Positions 51,005-59,825 of a stretch of DNA of 64,000 bases are shown one piece after another; the stretch's first letter is position 1, and every line of letters starts with the position of its first letter. The notes under the pieces are model-generated. The model ran no database searches. It was not told where the DNA came from and saw only the letters and a list, made by a program, of their open reading frames with translations. Position numbers and translations under genes: made by a program. Origin of the DNA: M3007 sp033764075 (lineage in GTDB: Bacteria > Bacteroidota > Bacteroidia > Chitinophagales > Saprospiraceae); NCBI GenBank assembly GCA_033764075.1, contig JANRJH010000022.1:62001-126000 (forward strand). Reading direction: 5' to 3'.

Positions 51005-51756
51005 AAACCATCATCATCGAGGACGAGAACCTCAGCGCCCTCCGCCTGCAGGACATGCTGCTCAAGTACGACAAATCCATCCAGGTGCTCGCTACCCTGC
51101 CCTCGGTGGCCGAGGCCGTGCACTGGCTCCGACAGCACGACGCACCCGACCTGGTGTTCATGGACATCCACCTGGAAGACGACCTGTGCTTCCGCATTTT
51201 TGAGCTGGCGCCGCTGCACGCTCCCGTCATTTTTACCACCGCCTACGATGAATACATGATCCAGGCGTTCAAAGTCAACAGCATCGATTACCTGCTCAAA
51301 CCGGTGCACGCCGACGAGCTGGCCGCCGCCATCGACAAGTACCGGGCCCTGAAGTCGCAGTTCTCCCAAACCAACCTCGATACCTTGCTGGACTACATCA
51401 ACCGGCGCGAACCCGAGTACAAATCGCGGTTCATGATCACCGTGGGCAACAAAATCCGCTCCATCGAAACCACCGAAATCGCCTATTTCTACTCTGACGA
51501 AAAAATTACCTTCCTGGTGACGGCCGACGGGCAGCGGCTGCCCATCGACTTCAGCCTCGACAAGCTCACCGGCGTGCTCGACCCCAGGCGGTTCTTCCGC
51601 GTCAGCCGCCAGTACCTCGTGGCCTTCGACGCCATCGACAACGTCCTGACGCACTACAAGGGTAAACTCAAGCTGGAACTCAAGCCCAAAGCCCGCCACG
51701 AAGTGTTTGTCAGCGGGGATCGCATGACGGACTTCAAGGACTGGTTGGGCAAGTAG
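51001..51756 (+). CDS. LytTR-family response regulator
   Basis: 251 residues. The receiver domain 1-120 has Glu/Asp at residues 7-9 (IIEDEN), the phospho-acceptor in LVFMDIHLEDD, Thr in IFTTAYDE and Lys in YLLKPV. The LytTR DNA-binding domain (about 140-250) has FMITVGNKIRSIETTEIAYFYSDEK and FFRVSRQYLVAFDAI. It pairs with the overlapping LytS-type kinase. The LytTR target sites are not identifiable here. Confidence 0.95.
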   Translation: MKTIIIEDENLSALRLQDMLLKYDKSIQVLATLPSVAEAVHWLRQHDAPDLVFMDIHLEDDLCFRIFELAPLHAPVIFTTAYDEYMIQAFKVNSIDYLLKPVHADELAAAIDKYRALKSQFSQTNLDTLLDYINRREPEYKSRFMITVGNKIRSIETTEIAYFYSDEKITFLVTADGQRLPIDFSLDKLTGVLDPRRFFRVSRQYLVAFDAIDNVLTHYKGKLKLELKPKARHEVFVSGDRMTDFKDWLGK

Positions 51757-51880
51757 GGCTACTCGTCCGCCGTTTACCGTCACTCGTCAACTGCTTTTTG
51801 GGCGATGGAGGGGCAACCCGCCACCTTTGTGCCGTTCACCAGAACCATCCATTCGCAAACACAAAAACAGTTGTACACAC

Positions 51881-53113
51881 ATGAAAAACGTTCTTCTCCT
51901 CACCCTTACCCTTTCTGCTACCGTCCTGTTCGGCCAAACGGCCCTGCGGCTCGACTCCACTGTCACCTTTATCGGGTACAACATCTTTAACTTTCCCGGT
52001 CAAACGGCGGACACAACCCCCCTCGTCCGCTCCGTGTACGCTTACCCCAATACGGATACCCAGGTGGAAGTGAACAGCGAGTACCAGATCGACACCTGGA
52101 TCACCCAAAACCGCACCACCCTGACCAAAGACGACCAGGGACGCCTTACCGGCGCGTTCGCCGAACTGTACGACGCCGGCGCCCAGGCCTTCATTCCGGA
52201 TTCCAGGCTGTCCTCATACCCCAGGGGAAACTCCGCTACGCTGGTCGACTCCTTCCTGGTAGAACGCTGGAACGTGGACGTGCAAAGCTGGGAGCCGGTC
52301 TTTGAAACGCGCAACGTATTTGATGCGCAAGATTTGCTGAAGGAAGCGTATAGCACTTTTTACGGCTTTGGCGACAACATAGAGATCAAAGAGGTGTACA
52401 CCTACGATGCCAATGGCGACAACACCCTGATCGAATCCTTTGCCGTCATCGCCGGATTTTCGTTTCCCTCCGGCAAAAGCGAACTCACCTACGTGGACCA
52501 CAAACCGGTCGAGGTGATCACCTATGTGTACGATGGCGCCAACTTTGTCTGGACCAGTCAGCTGACTTACACTTATACACCTTTTGACTCCATCCTCCAG
52601 GTGAACTCCTTTGAGTGGGACCCGGAATTTCCTGGCTGGGTGCAGACGCAATCCGACGAGTATACCTACTACCCCGACCGGTCGCTGCAATCCAAAGAAA
52701 CCACTTTTTACGAAGGCAATGGGGCAACAACCAGCGAACGTATCGTATACGAATACGTGGACAACACCACTGATCTGCGCGTGGAGAACATTTTCCTGAT
52801 CGACCAGTCGACCGGACAATTCTACCTCGACAGCCGCAAATACTACTACTACAACGGCATCACCGCGCTGCCCGCCGCACCGCGCCGCGTGGAATCGCTT
52901 GCCCTGTCGCCCAACCCGAGCGCCGGTACCGTGCAGACATCCCTGCCCGGCGAGGCCTGGTTTACGATCTACGGTTCGGGCGGACAACTCCTGTCCACCC
53001 AACGCCTGCAACCCGGCGAGACCCTTGACCTCAGCGCGTATCCGGCCGGATTGTACCGGGTGGTGGCCCAGGACGGGGACAAGGTGTTTGCAGGGAGTGT
53101 GGTGAAGGAGTGA
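51881..53113 (+). CDS. Secreted protein with T9SS type A sorting domain
   Basis: 410 residues. The signal peptide (about 1-19, ending LFGQ) is followed by about 310 residues of YD/RHS-like beta repeats (VYTYDANGDN, TYVYDGANFVWTSQLTYTYT, YEYVDNTTDLRVENIF) and then a C-terminal sorting domain from about residue 338 (ALSPNPSAGTV, YGSGGQLLSTQ, LSAYPAGLYRVVAQDG). It is therefore exported by the type IX system. The repeat pattern is often seen in Bacteroidota extracellular proteins of unknown role. The gene lies 125 bases after the LytTR regulator, which may control it. Confidence 0.82.
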   Translation: MKNVLLLTLTLSATVLFGQTALRLDSTVTFIGYNIFNFPGQTADTTPLVRSVYAYPNTDTQVEVNSEYQIDTWITQNRTTLTKDDQGRLTGAFAELYDAGAQAFIPDSRLSSYPRGNSATLVDSFLVERWNVDVQSWEPVFETRNVFDAQDLLKEAYSTFYGFGDNIEIKEVYTYDANGDNTLIESFAVIAGFSFPSGKSELTYVDHKPVEVITYVYDGANFVWTSQLTYTYTPFDSILQVNSFEWDPEFPGWVQTQSDEYTYYPDRSLQSKETTFYEGNGATTSERIVYEYVDNTTDLRVENIFLIDQSTGQFYLDSRKYYYYNGITALPAAPRRVESLALSPNPSAGTVQTSLPGEAWFTIYGSGGQLLSTQRLQPGETLDLSAYPAGLYRVVAQDGDKVFAGSVVKE

Positions 53114-53137
53114 TGGCCGGAACCGCGACCAGAATGC

Positions 53138-53860
53138 TTACCCCGGATCCACCGCCACAATTCGCCCTCCCCCCGACACCACTTGCTTCACCGACGGAGA
53201 ACCCTTGTACTCCACGCGGCCGCCGCCGCTGATGTTGACATCCAGTTCATCGGTCACGTTGCATTCCAGGTGCGCCCCACCGGAGGCGACAGCCCGGCAT
53301 CTCCGGGTGATCAGGTTGAAGCCCTGCATGCGGCCACCCCCACTCAGGTTCGCATCCAGGGCTTCGACCTGTCCGCCTACTTCTGCAAACGTGCCGCCGG
53401 AGAGGTCCATCCTGGCCGTGCCGTAGAACATCTGCGGGAAATTCAGCCGGCAGCCGCCCGACAGGTCTACTTCAGCCTGTTCGCCTTCAAAAGGGGTTTT
53501 TACGGCTCCATTCACGCCGCCACTCAGGCTCAATGACCGGAGCTCAGGCATCTCCACCCGATACTGGATTTTGGCGTTGCGCACGGGACCATCCACCCAA
53601 ATGTGCAGTACACCATCGCGCACTTCCGTTTTAATGCGATCCAGTATGTTTTGCTGGGCTTCGATGGCGATCTGCGACACCTCGCCACGGACAATGGTCA
53701 GTTCGCCGCCCCCGCTCACGGAAACACCCTTGATGGGCTCTAACGGGCGGGTTTCCCCGACCACGATCCCCTGACCGGTGACCCCGGTGAGGCAGCCCAG
53801 ATAACGCCAGCCAAAAACAAAAAGGCCGACCGCGGCCATAAACAGCAATAAATTGCGCAT
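53138..53860 (-). CDS. DUF2807 head-GIN family beta-helix protein
   Basis: 240 residues. A signal-like N-terminus (MRNLLLFMAAVGLFVFGW) with a possible lipobox-like Cys is followed by a right-handed beta-helix of repeated SGGG turns (SVSGGGELTIV, SLSGGVNGAV, DLSGGCRLNF, NLSGGGRMQG, ISGGGRVEYKG, VSGGGRIVAVD), the pattern of DUF2807. It is probably an envelope protein of unknown function. The start at 53860 was chosen from the signal peptide; the same frame is open to 54346, but that part overlaps the divergent gene. It converges on the T9SS protein gene. Confidence 0.82.
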   Translation of the reverse strand: MRNLLLFMAAVGLFVFGWRYLGCLTGVTGQGIVVGETRPLEPIKGVSVSGGGELTIVRGEVSQIAIEAQQNILDRIKTEVRDGVLHIWVDGPVRNAKIQYRVEMPELRSLSLSGGVNGAVKTPFEGEQAEVDLSGGCRLNFPQMFYGTARMDLSGGTFAEVGGQVEALDANLSGGGRMQGFNLITRRCRAVASGGAHLECNVTDELDVNISGGGRVEYKGSPSVKQVVSGGGRIVAVDPG

Positions 53861-53953
53861 GGATGTGGAGTTGAAAAGTTGGTGAATGATTGCGTTTTCC
53901 GACACCAAATATCCGCAAAAGGTTACAACTTCGTGCTTCGAAATGGCTGCACA

Positions 53954-54388
53954 ATGACCTTTTTTTCCAAAAACATGCTGTTCGCAACGGATGGCGCCCG
54001 AAACCTGCGGAAACACCTCGCCCTTGCCTGTTGGGCCTTTGCGCCTTTCCTTCTGCTGTGTTGGATGGGCATGGTCATCTCCCCGGTCGTGCAGTGGGAA
54101 ACCCCCACCGAACACGATTTTGGCGATGTGTACATGAATAAGCCTGCCCGCTACGCGTTTGTTTTCCGAAATACCACCGACCAGCCCATAGTGCTCCAAA
54201 CGGTGCGCACCACCTGCGGATGCACCGCCGCCGAATGGCCCGAAACGCCCGTCGCGCCGGGTGAAACGGGTGCGGTGAAGATCGACTTTGAGGGATACCA
54301 GAAAGGCGCCTTCCGAAAAAAAATCCGTGTTTTTTTCGACAAACAAAAGGGGCCGGAGATCCTGTGGGTCAGCGGCGTGGTGCGTTAA
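53954..54388 (+). CDS. DUF1573 family protein
   Basis: 144 residues. An N-terminal basic region and hydrophobic helix (about 22-45, ALACWAFAPFLLLCWMGM) are followed by an immunoglobulin-like DUF1573 domain with EHDFGDVYMNKPARYAFVFRN and the diagnostic TVRTTCGCTAAEW. Families of this kind are exported, with unknown role. It is divergent from the DUF2807 gene, 93 bases apart. Confidence 0.85.
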   Translation: MTFFSKNMLFATDGARNLRKHLALACWAFAPFLLLCWMGMVISPVVQWETPTEHDFGDVYMNKPARYAFVFRNTTDQPIVLQTVRTTCGCTAAEWPETPVAPGETGAVKIDFEGYQKGAFRKKIRVFFDKQKGPEILWVSGVVR

Positions 54389-54421
54389 GAACTATTTCCA
54401 AACCGATATATAAAATTGATT

Positions 54422-55111
54422 ATGAAACCTTTGCCCTTTGCTTTGCTTTTACTGTCGGCACCTGCTGCCGGCGCCCAAACCTGCCGGGAGGCTGCCGCAT
54501 TTTTCAAGGAAGGCGTCCTGATGGTTTACACCAACTTTGATGCGAAAGGAAAAATCGAAAGTGTCATGCAGGAGCGGGTCGTCGGCGTAGCGGAGAAAAA
54601 CGACACGCTGATCGTTCAGCTGGACGTGCGTTCGCTTGACGACAAGGGAAAGGAGGTGTTCCACAACACCGTGCCGGTAAAATGCTACCAGGATGCCTTC
54701 CTGATGGATATGCGCTCCCTGGTGCCGTCGGCCAATATGAACTCAACGGACGCGAGCATTCAAATGGAAATTTCCGGAACCGATCTGGTGTACCCGGCCA
54801 ACATGCAACCCGGACAATCGCTGCCCGACAGCGAGATGCAGCTAAAAACTACGGTCAATGGCCTGCCGGTGATGACCAACAACTTCCGGGTGTACAACCG
54901 CAAGGTGGCTGCCCGCGAAACGGTAACCACCCCGGCCGGCGCCTTCGACTGCCTGAAAGTAACCTACACCCTGGAAATAAAGATGCTCGGCACGCGTACC
55001 TCCAACGCAGAGTACTGGTTTTCGCCCGGCGTGGGCACCGTCAGGTCTGTCACGTACGATAAAAAGGGCAACCGTGTCGGCAGCATGGAACTGACGAAGG
55101 TGGAGCGGTGA
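54422..55111 (+). CDS. Exported TapB/DUF3108-like protein
   Basis: 229 residues. The signal peptide (about 1-20, ending AGAQ) is followed by a beta-rich domain in which ADN-like strands alternate (VYTNFDAKGKIESVMQERVV, PAGAFDCLKVTYTLEIK, VGTVRSVTYDKKGNRVGSMEL). This order matches the TapB/DUF3108 layout, with periplasmic or outer-membrane location. I infer the family from pattern only. It starts 33 bases after the DUF1573 gene, so they may form one unit, and ends at the hairpin at 55125. Confidence 0.68.
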   Translation: MKPLPFALLLLSAPAAGAQTCREAAAFFKEGVLMVYTNFDAKGKIESVMQERVVGVAEKNDTLIVQLDVRSLDDKGKEVFHNTVPVKCYQDAFLMDMRSLVPSANMNSTDASIQMEISGTDLVYPANMQPGQSLPDSEMQLKTTVNGLPVMTNNFRVYNRKVAARETVTTPAGAFDCLKVTYTLEIKMLGTRTSNAEYWFSPGVGTVRSVTYDKKGNRVGSMELTKVER

Positions 55112-55124
55112 GGCAGGTAGCGAG

Positions 55125-55155
55125 CCGAGGCGATGGCTGCGAGCCATCGCCTCGG
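55125..55155 (+). repeat. Perfect 14-bp stem hairpin after 55111, part of a nested repeat block
   Basis: CCGAGGCGATGGCT (55125-55138) and AGCCATCGCCTCGG (55142-55155) with a 3-base loop. The GCGAGCCATCGCCTCGGTT unit recurs at about 55320 and, changed, at about 55350, flanking the MITE-like element at 55187. It may also serve as a terminator for the preceding gene. Confidence 0.7.
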
Positions 55156-55186
55156 TTTCATGGCTCGCAGCCATTTTTGCCGTTTT

Positions 55187-55300
55187 TTGCCGTTGTCGGC
55201 GTCCTCGCCGACAACAAACGGCGGAGTGAGGGGCCAAACAAATGCACCCAAGTATTGTCGGCGTTTGTTTTGTTGTTGGCGAGGACGCCAACAACGGCAA
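55187..55300 (+). mobile_element. MITE-like element, copy 2
   Basis: A 114-base relative of 10685-10825: the left terminal repeat is identical for the first 37 bases, the core AGGGGCCAAACAAATGCAC is shared, and the right end is inverted. It is 27 bases shorter, the difference falling in the right part of the core. It is embedded in the GCGAGCCATC repeat block. Confidence 0.65.
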
Positions 55301-55376
55301 TGTTGACGAAATAGGGCTCGCAGCCATCGCCTCGGTTATTGTGACTGCGAGCCATCACCTCGGTTATCGGCACCGC

Positions 55377-56180
55377 TTACCGCCGCAGGCGGATGGTCAC
55401 CACCGTACCGTTGTCTACGGTCAGGTTTGCCCAGCGGTCGCAGGCGCCGTCTCCGAAGTCCAGTGTAGCCGTACGACCGTCGCGCGTGAGGGCGAACACC
55501 CCCTGAGAAATCCAGCGGCAGTCGGCGCTTTTGACCAGCGGCTCGGTGATGGTGGCGGTATAGCTTTCGCCGTTGCGGTTCACGCCTGAGGAGGCGCCGG
55601 TGATCTGCCATACGTTGTCGCGGAACGTAGGGGTGCCGGCCCCTTCCACCAGGGTGCTGGTGCGGTTGGTGTTCCAGGTGATGCTGGCGCCGTCGGCAAA
55701 CAGGAGTTGCATGTTTTGCGCCGTTTTGGTGTAGCTGGGCAGGCCCTGCGCGTCCGGGCCGTTGTTGATCCACGACTTGGCGCCGAGCACCTGAACGTCG
55801 TCGATGAAAAAGTTGTCGTAAGTGACCATGCGGGTGGCGCCGGCAGCCGTCAGTTCGTTCGATTGGTTGACGATGATCTTGCCCTTCAGCACGCGGCCGT
55901 CGGGGCGAACGCAGTTGTCGCCATAGTCGATGGTGATGGTGTTGGGCCAGGTACCCCAGGGCTGTGCAAAAGTGACTACCGGGCAGCCCTGGCTGCTGCC
56001 GCGGTCTTCAACGGCCAGGTCAATGTCGACATCGGTTTGTTCGGAGAAGTCCTCGGCAGCGGCGGCGTCTTCGGTTGCGGCTACAAATGCAGCTTCGGGG
56101 GTGGCGTCGTCTTTCTGGCAGGCGTTCATGGCCACCAGCACCAGGGCGAATGCGCTCAGGAAAAGGGTTATCTTTCTCAT
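55377..56180 (-). CDS. Lipoprotein, unrecognised
   Basis: A 267-residue lipoprotein with lipobox VAMNAC (Cys21). An acidic linker follows (about 25-60), then a beta-rich domain containing CPVVTFAQPWGTWPNTITID, DGRVLKGKIIV and FRDNVWQITGASSG. It ends RLRR. The DGRVLKGKIIV-type strands resemble lipoproteins common in Bacteroidota surface regions. No function recognised. The 288-base gap upstream (56181-56468) contains no gene; AT-rich, with only a CACCTTTG box near 56427. Confidence 0.7.
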   Translation of the reverse strand: MRKITLFLSAFALVLVAMNACQKDDATPEAAFVAATEDAAAAEDFSEQTDVDIDLAVEDRGSSQGCPVVTFAQPWGTWPNTITIDYGDNCVRPDGRVLKGKIIVNQSNELTAAGATRMVTYDNFFIDDVQVLGAKSWINNGPDAQGLPSYTKTAQNMQLLFADGASITWNTNRTSTLVEGAGTPTFRDNVWQITGASSGVNRNGESYTATITEPLVKSADCRWISQGVFALTRDGRTATLDFGDGACDRWANLTVDNGTVVTIRLRR

Positions 56181-56468
56181 GGCTGAAGTTTGAATGAGTG
56201 AACTCGTTTTTGTGTTTATCTACTGACCGGTAGTGGATTTGCTAGTAAGACACGGTGTATAACGAGGGGTTTAACGGGGGATTTTTTAAGGAAAGGTTAA
56301 AGTGGCCAAACCAGACCTGACCATTTGCCGAAGGTGAATAAAAGAAAGAGCAGATAAATTTCTGATCCCACAGGATTTTTCCTTGCTTTTACAAAATGCC
56401 TGAAATAGCCACAATTCCATATCTACACCTTTGCAAACATTTTTGAACGACTAAAAGCCAATGTCCCA

Positions 56469-58043
56469 ATGACAAACGACAATCAACGCAGGGTAAGCGC
56501 CTGGTCTCTGTTTGCGCTGTATTGCATAGTTGCAGGGGGCCTTATTTATTTGGGTGTTCAGTTTCATATTTACCAAATGGATGCATGGATTGAGCAAAAT
56601 AAGGCTAACCAGGAAAAAATGTTGTCCTCCTACGGCATCATGTTGCTGGAAGGCGTTTTTTCCATTTACCTGTTTTTTTCAGGAACAGCATTTCTCGTAA
56701 TCTGGCGAAAAATGGATGTGCTTTTTCTGACCAACCCGGAACTTCGGCAATTCAGGGATAAACGCGGTGGAAACTTGTTCGACATCTCACACCTATTCTT
56801 CGCCTGGGCAGTATGGATATGGATGCTGGTTTATTTGATAGACCGACCTTTGATTCATCGGCCTCATGTAGACCTCATCACCACACTCCTATCCACCATT
56901 AACAGTGGGCTATTTCTGGCTGCCACCGTAGATTTCGACTATGAGGGCGACCCTCCCTGGTGGGTCAGGCAACCGCTGCTGAACAAATGGTTTCAGCAGT
57001 TTAACGGAATTATCTACTCCACCCTCGTCACTTTAGGATTAACGGTGGCATTGTACCTTTTCTTTCTCACCTTCCCTGATGAGAAGATGGCGTTTAAATT
57101 CTATTACGTCCCTGATCTGATTTTCACCCTGCCGACTACCGTTGTCTTGTTTGGCGGGCTGATCTACTTGTTTAAGAAACGCGATATGTGGAGATTGATA
57201 CCGCTGGTTGTGTTTTCATTGTTGTTTCTGGTTGTCGCCCAGATGCTGTATTTATTCGAAAACTGGGAATTTCCCCTGATAAAGCACCCGATACCGGCTT
57301 ACCTGGACGTTGGTTACAAGGCTACCCTGATACTTTTAGTGCTGCTGCTAACCATTACTTATCAAGGTCACCTGCAAAAGCAGTTGTTGGCCCATCAGAC
57401 AGAGTCGGAGCGGCTGATCCACCGAGAAATGGCGCATCGTGTCAAGAATCATTTTAACATCATTGCCAACGGTATACGCGACCAGATTAGAAAGCACAGC
57501 GAGCCGGCAAATCAACCTGTGCTGATGGCATTAATGACCACCCAGGTGCGGGTAAGTGCCATCCACACCCTGCATATCCTGCTAGACCATAATTCAACAA
57601 TTCTCGACGGACGCGACGAAGCGCCTGCTCTGCAATACTTTGAGCAAGTGATGAAAGCACTCAGTGAATCTTTTTTTTATCCGGAAGGGCAGTTCGTTTA
57701 TTCCATTGCACCTTACATAGACAAGTCAATCAAAGTAGGAATTGCCAAGGACATCGGCAGGGTAATCACCGAGCTTGCCCTCAACGTCAACGAGCATGCT
57801 TATGCCGATCATGAAGATAAGTACATTGAGGTCCGTTTGGGCGAAACCGAAGATTGCTTCCGGATTGAAGTGCTGGACCGGGGAAAGGGGTTCAACCCAT
57901 CGAAAATCGACACAACCGGGCAAGGTTTTGCGATCATTGAACAGATCGTCTCGCAGTTCGATGGGACGTCGGATGTAATTACCAACGACGAGGTGCGGGG
58001 GACGCATTTTACAATTCAATTCAAATGGAGGTCACTCCAATAA
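56469..58043 (+). CDS. Sensor histidine kinase with multi-pass membrane N-terminus (HWE/HisKA_2 type)
   Basis: 524 residues. About seven hydrophobic helices lie in residues 10-300 (including WSLFALYCIVAGGLIYLGV and LFLVVAQMLYLFE). The phospho-acceptor motif is HREMAHRVKNHFNIIANGI at about 316-334, followed by an HATPase_c domain with ELALNVNEHAYADHEDKY and GQGFAIIEQIV. The His-x-x-KNHF form is typical of HisKA_2/HWE kinases. AT-richer than most of the window. The next gene, 14 bases on, encodes its likely LytTR-type regulator. Confidence 0.87.
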   Translation: MTNDNQRRVSAWSLFALYCIVAGGLIYLGVQFHIYQMDAWIEQNKANQEKMLSSYGIMLLEGVFSIYLFFSGTAFLVIWRKMDVLFLTNPELRQFRDKRGGNLFDISHLFFAWAVWIWMLVYLIDRPLIHRPHVDLITTLLSTINSGLFLAATVDFDYEGDPPWWVRQPLLNKWFQQFNGIIYSTLVTLGLTVALYLFFLTFPDEKMAFKFYYVPDLIFTLPTTVVLFGGLIYLFKKRDMWRLIPLVVFSLLFLVVAQMLYLFENWEFPLIKHPIPAYLDVGYKATLILLVLLLTITYQGHLQKQLLAHQTESERLIHREMAHRVKNHFNIIANGIRDQIRKHSEPANQPVLMALMTTQVRVSAIHTLHILLDHNSTILDGRDEAPALQYFEQVMKALSESFFYPEGQFVYSIAPYIDKSIKVGIAKDIGRVITELALNVNEHAYADHEDKYIEVRLGETEDCFRIEVLDRGKGFNPSKIDTTGQGFAIIEQIVSQFDGTSDVITNDEVRGTHFTIQFKWRSLQ

Positions 58044-58057
58044 AAACGTTACGCACC

Positions 58058-58909
58058 ATGAAAGTAAAAGTTTTGGTTTTTGAAGATGAGCCCCAACTCC
58101 GGAGTGAGTTGATCCGATCGCTTGAAGGCGAGGGCTACGAAGTACTCGCGTTTGCCCTGCCCAGTCGGGCCATGGAGGCACTTGAGGAGGCGGATGAATT
58201 CCCCAAATTGGCGTTGCTGGACATTAAACTTGACAACGTCTCCAGCGACCAGTTGGAGGCGGAGCGAGCAAAAGGCTTTCAGCCCGATACAGCAGGCATA
58301 GAACTGGCAGCAAGGATATTGAAGCAAAAACGAATTCCTGTCATTTTTATGACCGGGCATCCCGATCAGTACAAGAATGCTATGGTACTTCAACCCTCGG
58401 CTTTTTTTGTCAAAGGCAACATTGATTATCAGGTGGAAGTGCCGCGTGCCATCCACCTGGCCATCCACAATTTTGAAAACGCTGCTGAACATCAGCCCGA
58501 TTACAAGTTGATTGATCAGGGAAAAGTTTGTCTGAACATCTCCGTACCTGGGAATGGCGAAGGGCCCCGTTTTCGGCGCATCATTCTAGAAGTTGACGAC
58601 ATCCTTTACTTCGCCACCCAAAACGGCATCACCAATGTTTATGTCAAGGGACAAGAACGGCCTTACAGCCTTACGCTTCCGGCCATTGATCTTTACAGGC
58701 AAATGGAGGAGTTGTTACAAGCTAAAAACCAAACTAACCCATTTCGAAACATCTATCGGGGTTGCTACGCCAACATTACAAACATTAAGGCCTACGACAG
58801 CGAATGCGCTTATTTCGATTACCAGGGCAAGGCATTCTGTTACCTCAACCCAGCCCATTACCAATTGTTGAGTGCTTATTATCCGCCCTTTATCAATAAG
58901 GCCTCGTAA
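58058..58909 (+). CDS. LytTR-family response regulator, second in window
   Basis: 283 residues. The receiver domain (1-125) has VFEDEPQLR, the acceptor-like Asp in LALLDIKLDN, and VIFMTGHPDQY. A LytTR-like DNA-binding domain follows (about 165-283: DDILYFATQNGITNVYVKG, NPFRNIYRGCYANI). The start at 58058 is 14 bases after the kinase stop; an overlapping ATG at 58025 is also in frame. AT-rich like its kinase partner. Confidence 0.87.
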   Translation: MKVKVLVFEDEPQLRSELIRSLEGEGYEVLAFALPSRAMEALEEADEFPKLALLDIKLDNVSSDQLEAERAKGFQPDTAGIELAARILKQKRIPVIFMTGHPDQYKNAMVLQPSAFFVKGNIDYQVEVPRAIHLAIHNFENAAEHQPDYKLIDQGKVCLNISVPGNGEGPRFRRIILEVDDILYFATQNGITNVYVKGQERPYSLTLPAIDLYRQMEELLQAKNQTNPFRNIYRGCYANITNIKAYDSECAYFDYQGKAFCYLNPAHYQLLSAYYPPFINKAS

Positions 58910-58939
58910 TTTGCAAAATATGATCTGAAGAGCCAGAAA

Positions 58940-58977
58940 ATCCCGTTGCATCCCAGTGATGCAACGGGATTTTTTTT
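58940..58977 (+). terminator. Strong intrinsic terminator after the LytTR gene
   Basis: Arms ATCCCGTTGCATC (58940-58952) and GATGCAACGGGAT (58958-58970) with a 5-base loop, then seven T residues. Confidence 0.9.
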
Positions 58978-59087
58978 GGGGTTCGCAGCAGCATTTCTGC
59001 TTTTGGGAAAAAGCAACCAAATCCTGTATCAGCACTCCCGCAAATTTGAAGTGCCATTCAGGCAGAAAATAATCAAAACCATAAACT

Positions 59088-59702
59088 ATGAAGCGTAAAA
59101 CGAGTTTTTCCCAACCACCGATCAGGCTTCTCGCCGCAGTCATCGCTCTTTTGACGGGGCTGAGTGTGGCCTATTCCCAACAAGCGCCCCGTACCGTTCA
59201 GGTTGATTTTGCCAACCAGATTGCCTACCGGTATGGCGCCGAACCGGCTACCGTACGCCGATTTTTAAACGCGGCCATTGCCCGCGAGCAGGAGATCGGA
59301 ATCCCTGCCGCAGTGGTCGTGGCCATCGCTTTGCGGGAGTCTTCTTTCACCAGCGAGCTTTTCCGTATGGCCGGCAATCCATTTGGTATTAAAGGCTTTG
59401 CGCCTTGGGATGGCCCGGTCTATTTCATGCACCACGACGGAGAGAGCACCCCTTTCCGTGTTTACAACACCCCCGAAGAGGCGGTAAGCGACTTCGGCCG
59501 GTTTATCCAGGCGCGTGCCTGGTACTCGGACGCATTGGCTTGCCCCATGGACGACTACGCCTGTGTGGTGCATGGGCTGAAAAAAACAGAGACAGAGCCG
59601 GGGTATGCACTCGACCCTTTCTGGGCTCAGGGCGTCCTCAGCGTCCTTTACGAAAACAACCTGGACCAACTGACGTCACACCTCAAAGCGCCCGGGCGCT
59701 AA
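59088..59702 (+). CDS. Exported glucosaminidase (FlgJ/Lyz-type peptidoglycan hydrolase)
   Basis: 204 residues. Signal peptide (about 1-30, ending AYSQ), then a glucosaminidase domain: catalytic-type Glu in VVAIALRESSF, then NPFGIKGFAPWDGPVYFMHH, FRVYNTPEEAVSDFGRFIQ, and a tail with YALDPFWAQGVL. The layout (ALRES, then NPFGIKG) matches beta-N-acetylglucosaminidases of the FlgJ type. It acts on the cell wall. There is no partner domain such as LysM. Confidence 0.85.
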   Translation: MKRKTSFSQPPIRLLAAVIALLTGLSVAYSQQAPRTVQVDFANQIAYRYGAEPATVRRFLNAAIAREQEIGIPAAVVVAIALRESSFTSELFRMAGNPFGIKGFAPWDGPVYFMHHDGESTPFRVYNTPEEAVSDFGRFIQARAWYSDALACPMDDYACVVHGLKKTETEPGYALDPFWAQGVLSVLYENNLDQLTSHLKAPGR

Positions 59703-59743
59703 TGCGCCCTGTGGCCGTTTGATCATCCCTCAAACCGGTCATT

Positions 59744-59773
59744 GACGCCCCTTGAAGCAGGGGCGTCTTTTTT
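59744..59773 (+). terminator. Intrinsic terminator between the glucosaminidase gene and thyA
   Basis: Arms GACGCCCC (59744-59751) and GGGGCGTC (59760-59767), loop TTGAAGCA, then six T residues (59768-59773). Confidence 0.88.
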
Positions 59774-59825
59774 GTTTACCTGTATTTTAAACCCCTTATT
59801 CCCCAATACGATTTACTTTCGCACC

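Noticed and set aside
53861..54346. Longer DUF2807 protein starting at 54346
   Set aside because: The extension is antisense to the DUF1573 gene and has no export signal; the signal peptide starts at 53860.
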